This document shows positions 6,672 through 8,078 of a DNA stretch of 8,078 nucleotides, one piece after another. This DNA comes from an uncultured Anaerolineaceae bacterium. GTDB lineage: Bacteria > Chloroflexota > Anaerolineae > Anaerolineales > Anaerolineaceae. The translations under genes and the position numbers were made by a program. Numbering within the stretch: the first letter of the stretch is position 1; each line of letters starts with the position of its first letter. The DNA is taken from contig CALCQT010000456.1 in assembly GCA_937894825.1 (NCBI GenBank), positions 1 through 8,078 of the forward strand, given 5' to 3'. The notes under the pieces are model-generated. The model was not told the DNA's origin. It worked only from the letters and a program-made list of their open reading frames with translations, and did no database searches.

Positions 6672-7946
6672 ATGGAACCTATCGTCTCCCCTAATGAAAA
6701 GGGGGTAAACCTTGACCCCGATGACAACATGGAATCCCTGTTAGAGTTAAAGGGTATCAGTATCGACTTCCCCCGTCAGGGTGAAACTCGTCAAGGAGTT
6801 ATCGCCAGTATTACCCAAGACCAGATTTTAGTCAATGTTGGTACGAAATCTGAAGGCGTCATTTCCGGGAAAGAACTCGAATCGATTCCTAAGGCTGAAC
6901 GTGACAAGCTGAGTGTCGATCAGGACATTACTGTTTACATTCTTAATCCCGAGGATGCAAACGGGAATCTGGTCCTTTCTTATATGCGGGCTCGTGAAGA
7001 GGAAAGCTGGAAGAAAGCAGAAGAACTGCTGGCTTCAAAGGAACCTTTTGACAGCAAGATCACCGGATATAACAAGGGCGGTCTGATTGTCGACCTGGAT
7101 ACGATCCGGGGATTCATCCCTGCTTCCCAGATCAGCCTTTCCCGCCGCGCCGCCGTTACCGGGGACACACCGGAACAGCGCTGGGGCAAAATGATTGACA
7201 ATCCGGTTAAGGTGTGCGTGATCGAGGTGGATCGCGAACGCCGCCGCCTGATCCTGTCCGAACGGGCAGCCAGCACGGAAACCCGCGAAACCCTGAAAGA
7301 ACGCGTAATTGACAACCTGAACGAAGGCGATCTGCGGACCGGTCGTGTGACCAGCCTGGCGGATTTCGGCGCTTTTATTAACATCAGCGGCGCGGACGGC
7401 CTCGTCCACCTTTCCGAAATCTCCTGGGATCACATCAAGCATCCGAGCGAAGCGCTGGAAATCGGACAGGAAGTCAAAGTGAAGATCATCAGCATTGACA
7501 AAGAGAAGAAACGCATCGGCCTTTCCATCCGTCAGACGCAGGAAGACCCGTGGGGTCAGCGCGTGGCGAAATATCAGGTCGGCCAGCTGGTCGAAGGGAC
7601 CATTACCCGCCTGACAAAATTCGGCGCCTTTGCGAAACTGGATGACGACATCGAAGGTCTGATCCACATCTCTGAAATCAGTGAAAAACGGATTGAACAT
7701 GCCAAAGAAGTTCTCAAAGAAGGTGAAAAAGTCACTTTGCGCGTGATCAAGATTGATCCGGACAATCATCGCATCGGTCTGTCCGTCCGCCGGGTTGACT
7801 CCATGGCTTATGCCGATATGGACTGGCAATCACTGCTGGACAGTGACTTCGAAGCCGCCGAAAAGGAAGCTTCCGAGGAGCCTGCGCCTGCGGCCGAATC
7901 GAAGAAGGAAGAACCGAAGCAGGAAGAAACCGCGGAAGAGAAATAA
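6672..7946 (+). CDS. rpsA: 30S ribosomal protein S1 homologue, four S1 domains (424 aa)
   Basis: RNA-binding protein of the small ribosomal subunit that helps mRNA bind for initiation; cytoplasmic. Four OB-fold S1 repeats are visible: about 36-98 (degenerate, GTKSEGVISGKEL), 116-190 (GGLIVDLDTIRGFIPASQ), 210-278 (LADFGAFINISGADGLVHLSEIS) and 295-365 (LTKFGAFAKLDDDIEGLIHISEIS). The third and fourth are closest to consensus. An acidic Glu/Ala/Lys-rich tail covers about 389-424. E. coli S1 has six repeats; four-repeat forms are usual in many Gram-positive and other phyla. The ATG at 6672 is chosen, with GGAG at 6653-6656 (15-nt spacing, long). The frame is open from a TTG at 6648 that has no ribosome site, so the N terminus is not certain. 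Single-gene unit between its own promoter and terminator. Codons in the first 100 residues look AT-richer than later ones. Confidence 0.9.
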   Translation: MEPIVSPNEKGVNLDPDDNMESLLELKGISIDFPRQGETRQGVIASITQDQILVNVGTKSEGVISGKELESIPKAERDKLSVDQDITVYILNPEDANGNLVLSYMRAREEESWKKAEELLASKEPFDSKITGYNKGGLIVDLDTIRGFIPASQISLSRRAAVTGDTPEQRWGKMIDNPVKVCVIEVDRERRRLILSERAASTETRETLKERVIDNLNEGDLRTGRVTSLADFGAFINISGADGLVHLSEISWDHIKHPSEALEIGQEVKVKIISIDKEKKRIGLSIRQTQEDPWGQRVAKYQVGQLVEGTITRLTKFGAFAKLDDDIEGLIHISEISEKRIEHAKEVLKEGEKVTLRVIKIDPDNHRIGLSVRRVDSMAYADMDWQSLLDSDFEAAEKEASEEPAPAAESKKEEPKQEETAEEK

Positions 7947-7981
7947 TTGCCGCAGCAACGCTCCTGTTGATTTGATAATAC

Positions 7982-8013
7982 AAAAAGCCGCATGCAGACG
8001 CATGCGGCTTTTT
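7982..8013 (+). terminator. Intrinsic terminator after the S1 gene
   Basis: A perfect 14-bp inverted repeat, AAAAAGCCGCATGC (7982-7995) and GCATGCGGCTTTTT (8000-8013), with a 4-nt AGAC loop. The GC-rich core is 9 bp and is flanked by A5 and T5, so it could act in both directions. It begins 35 bp after the S1 stop codon and separates this gene from whatever follows. Confidence 0.93.
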
Positions 8014-8059
8014 GATTCATGTTTCGTATCGCGGACGATTGGATAAAGCCGAGAAATCT

Positions 8060-8078
8060 ATGAAATCCGGTATCGTAG
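8060..8078 (+). CDS. Possible start of the next gene (partial, 6 codons visible)
   Basis: An ATG at 8060 opens a frame reading MKSGIV to the window edge, with a weak GAGAAA upstream (8051-8056). The N terminus resembles the MKxGIVGLPNVGKS start of the YchF/Obg-family GTPases, but six residues are far too few to name it. It may not be a gene at all. It lies 46 bp beyond the S1 terminator, so it would need its own promoter, and I see none of good quality. Confidence 0.25.

Noticed and set aside
7035..7829. 264-codon open frame on the minus strand, antisense to the S1 gene
   Set aside because: It mirrors the codon pattern of the S1 repeats and has no recognisable motifs or ribosome site.
8019..8063. 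14-codon frame MFRIADDWIKPRNL overlapping the ATG at 8060
   Set aside because: It is too short, with no ribosome site (the terminator T-tract lies just upstream). It is most likely chance.

Overview
The window is a stretch of ordinary bacterial chromosome of moderate G+C content, with housekeeping genes and no sign of a phage, transposon, CRISPR array or RNA gene. The best guess for the host is a member of the Chloroflexota, perhaps an Anaerolineae-type bacterium. This is inference: it rests on the look of the SecA (a segment around residues 158-190 inserted before the 'EAYDADITYGTN' motif, and variant helicase motifs) and on the four-domain S1 protein. It has not been checked by any search.

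Left part (1-4583, minus strand): a two-gene transcription unit read right to left. First comes secA, the ATPase motor of the Sec protein-export pathway, which is very long here (1373 aa from the preferred start). Three bases after its stop codon, holB begins (DNA polymerase III delta-prime, clamp loader). It runs off the left edge after 152 codons. The two genes share a reading frame, separated only by a TGA and one further codon.

Centre (4584-6397): a 227-bp divergent intergenic region with several short inverted repeats and weak promoter candidates. It is followed on the plus strand by a 528-aa polytopic membrane protein that looks like a GT-C fold (dolichyl-phosphate-mannose mannosyltransferase / ArnT-like) glycosyltransferase. 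Its target is unknown and it stands alone.

Right part (6398-8078, plus strand): an AT-rich gap of about 270 bp carrying a near-consensus sigma-70 promoter, then a four-domain S1 RNA-binding protein (rpsA-like). That gene ends at a perfect 14-bp-stem intrinsic terminator. The last 19 bases may be the start of another gene (MKSGIV...).

Functionally the genes belong to protein export (secA), replication (holB), translation (S1) and probably envelope glycosylation (GT-C). There is no evident shared pathway beyond housekeeping. I did not find a convincing new biological system. The most unusual item is the enlarged SecA: several insertions relative to E. coli SecA, including roughly 290 extra residues between the two halves of the helical scaffold, and no C-terminal zinc-binding tail.
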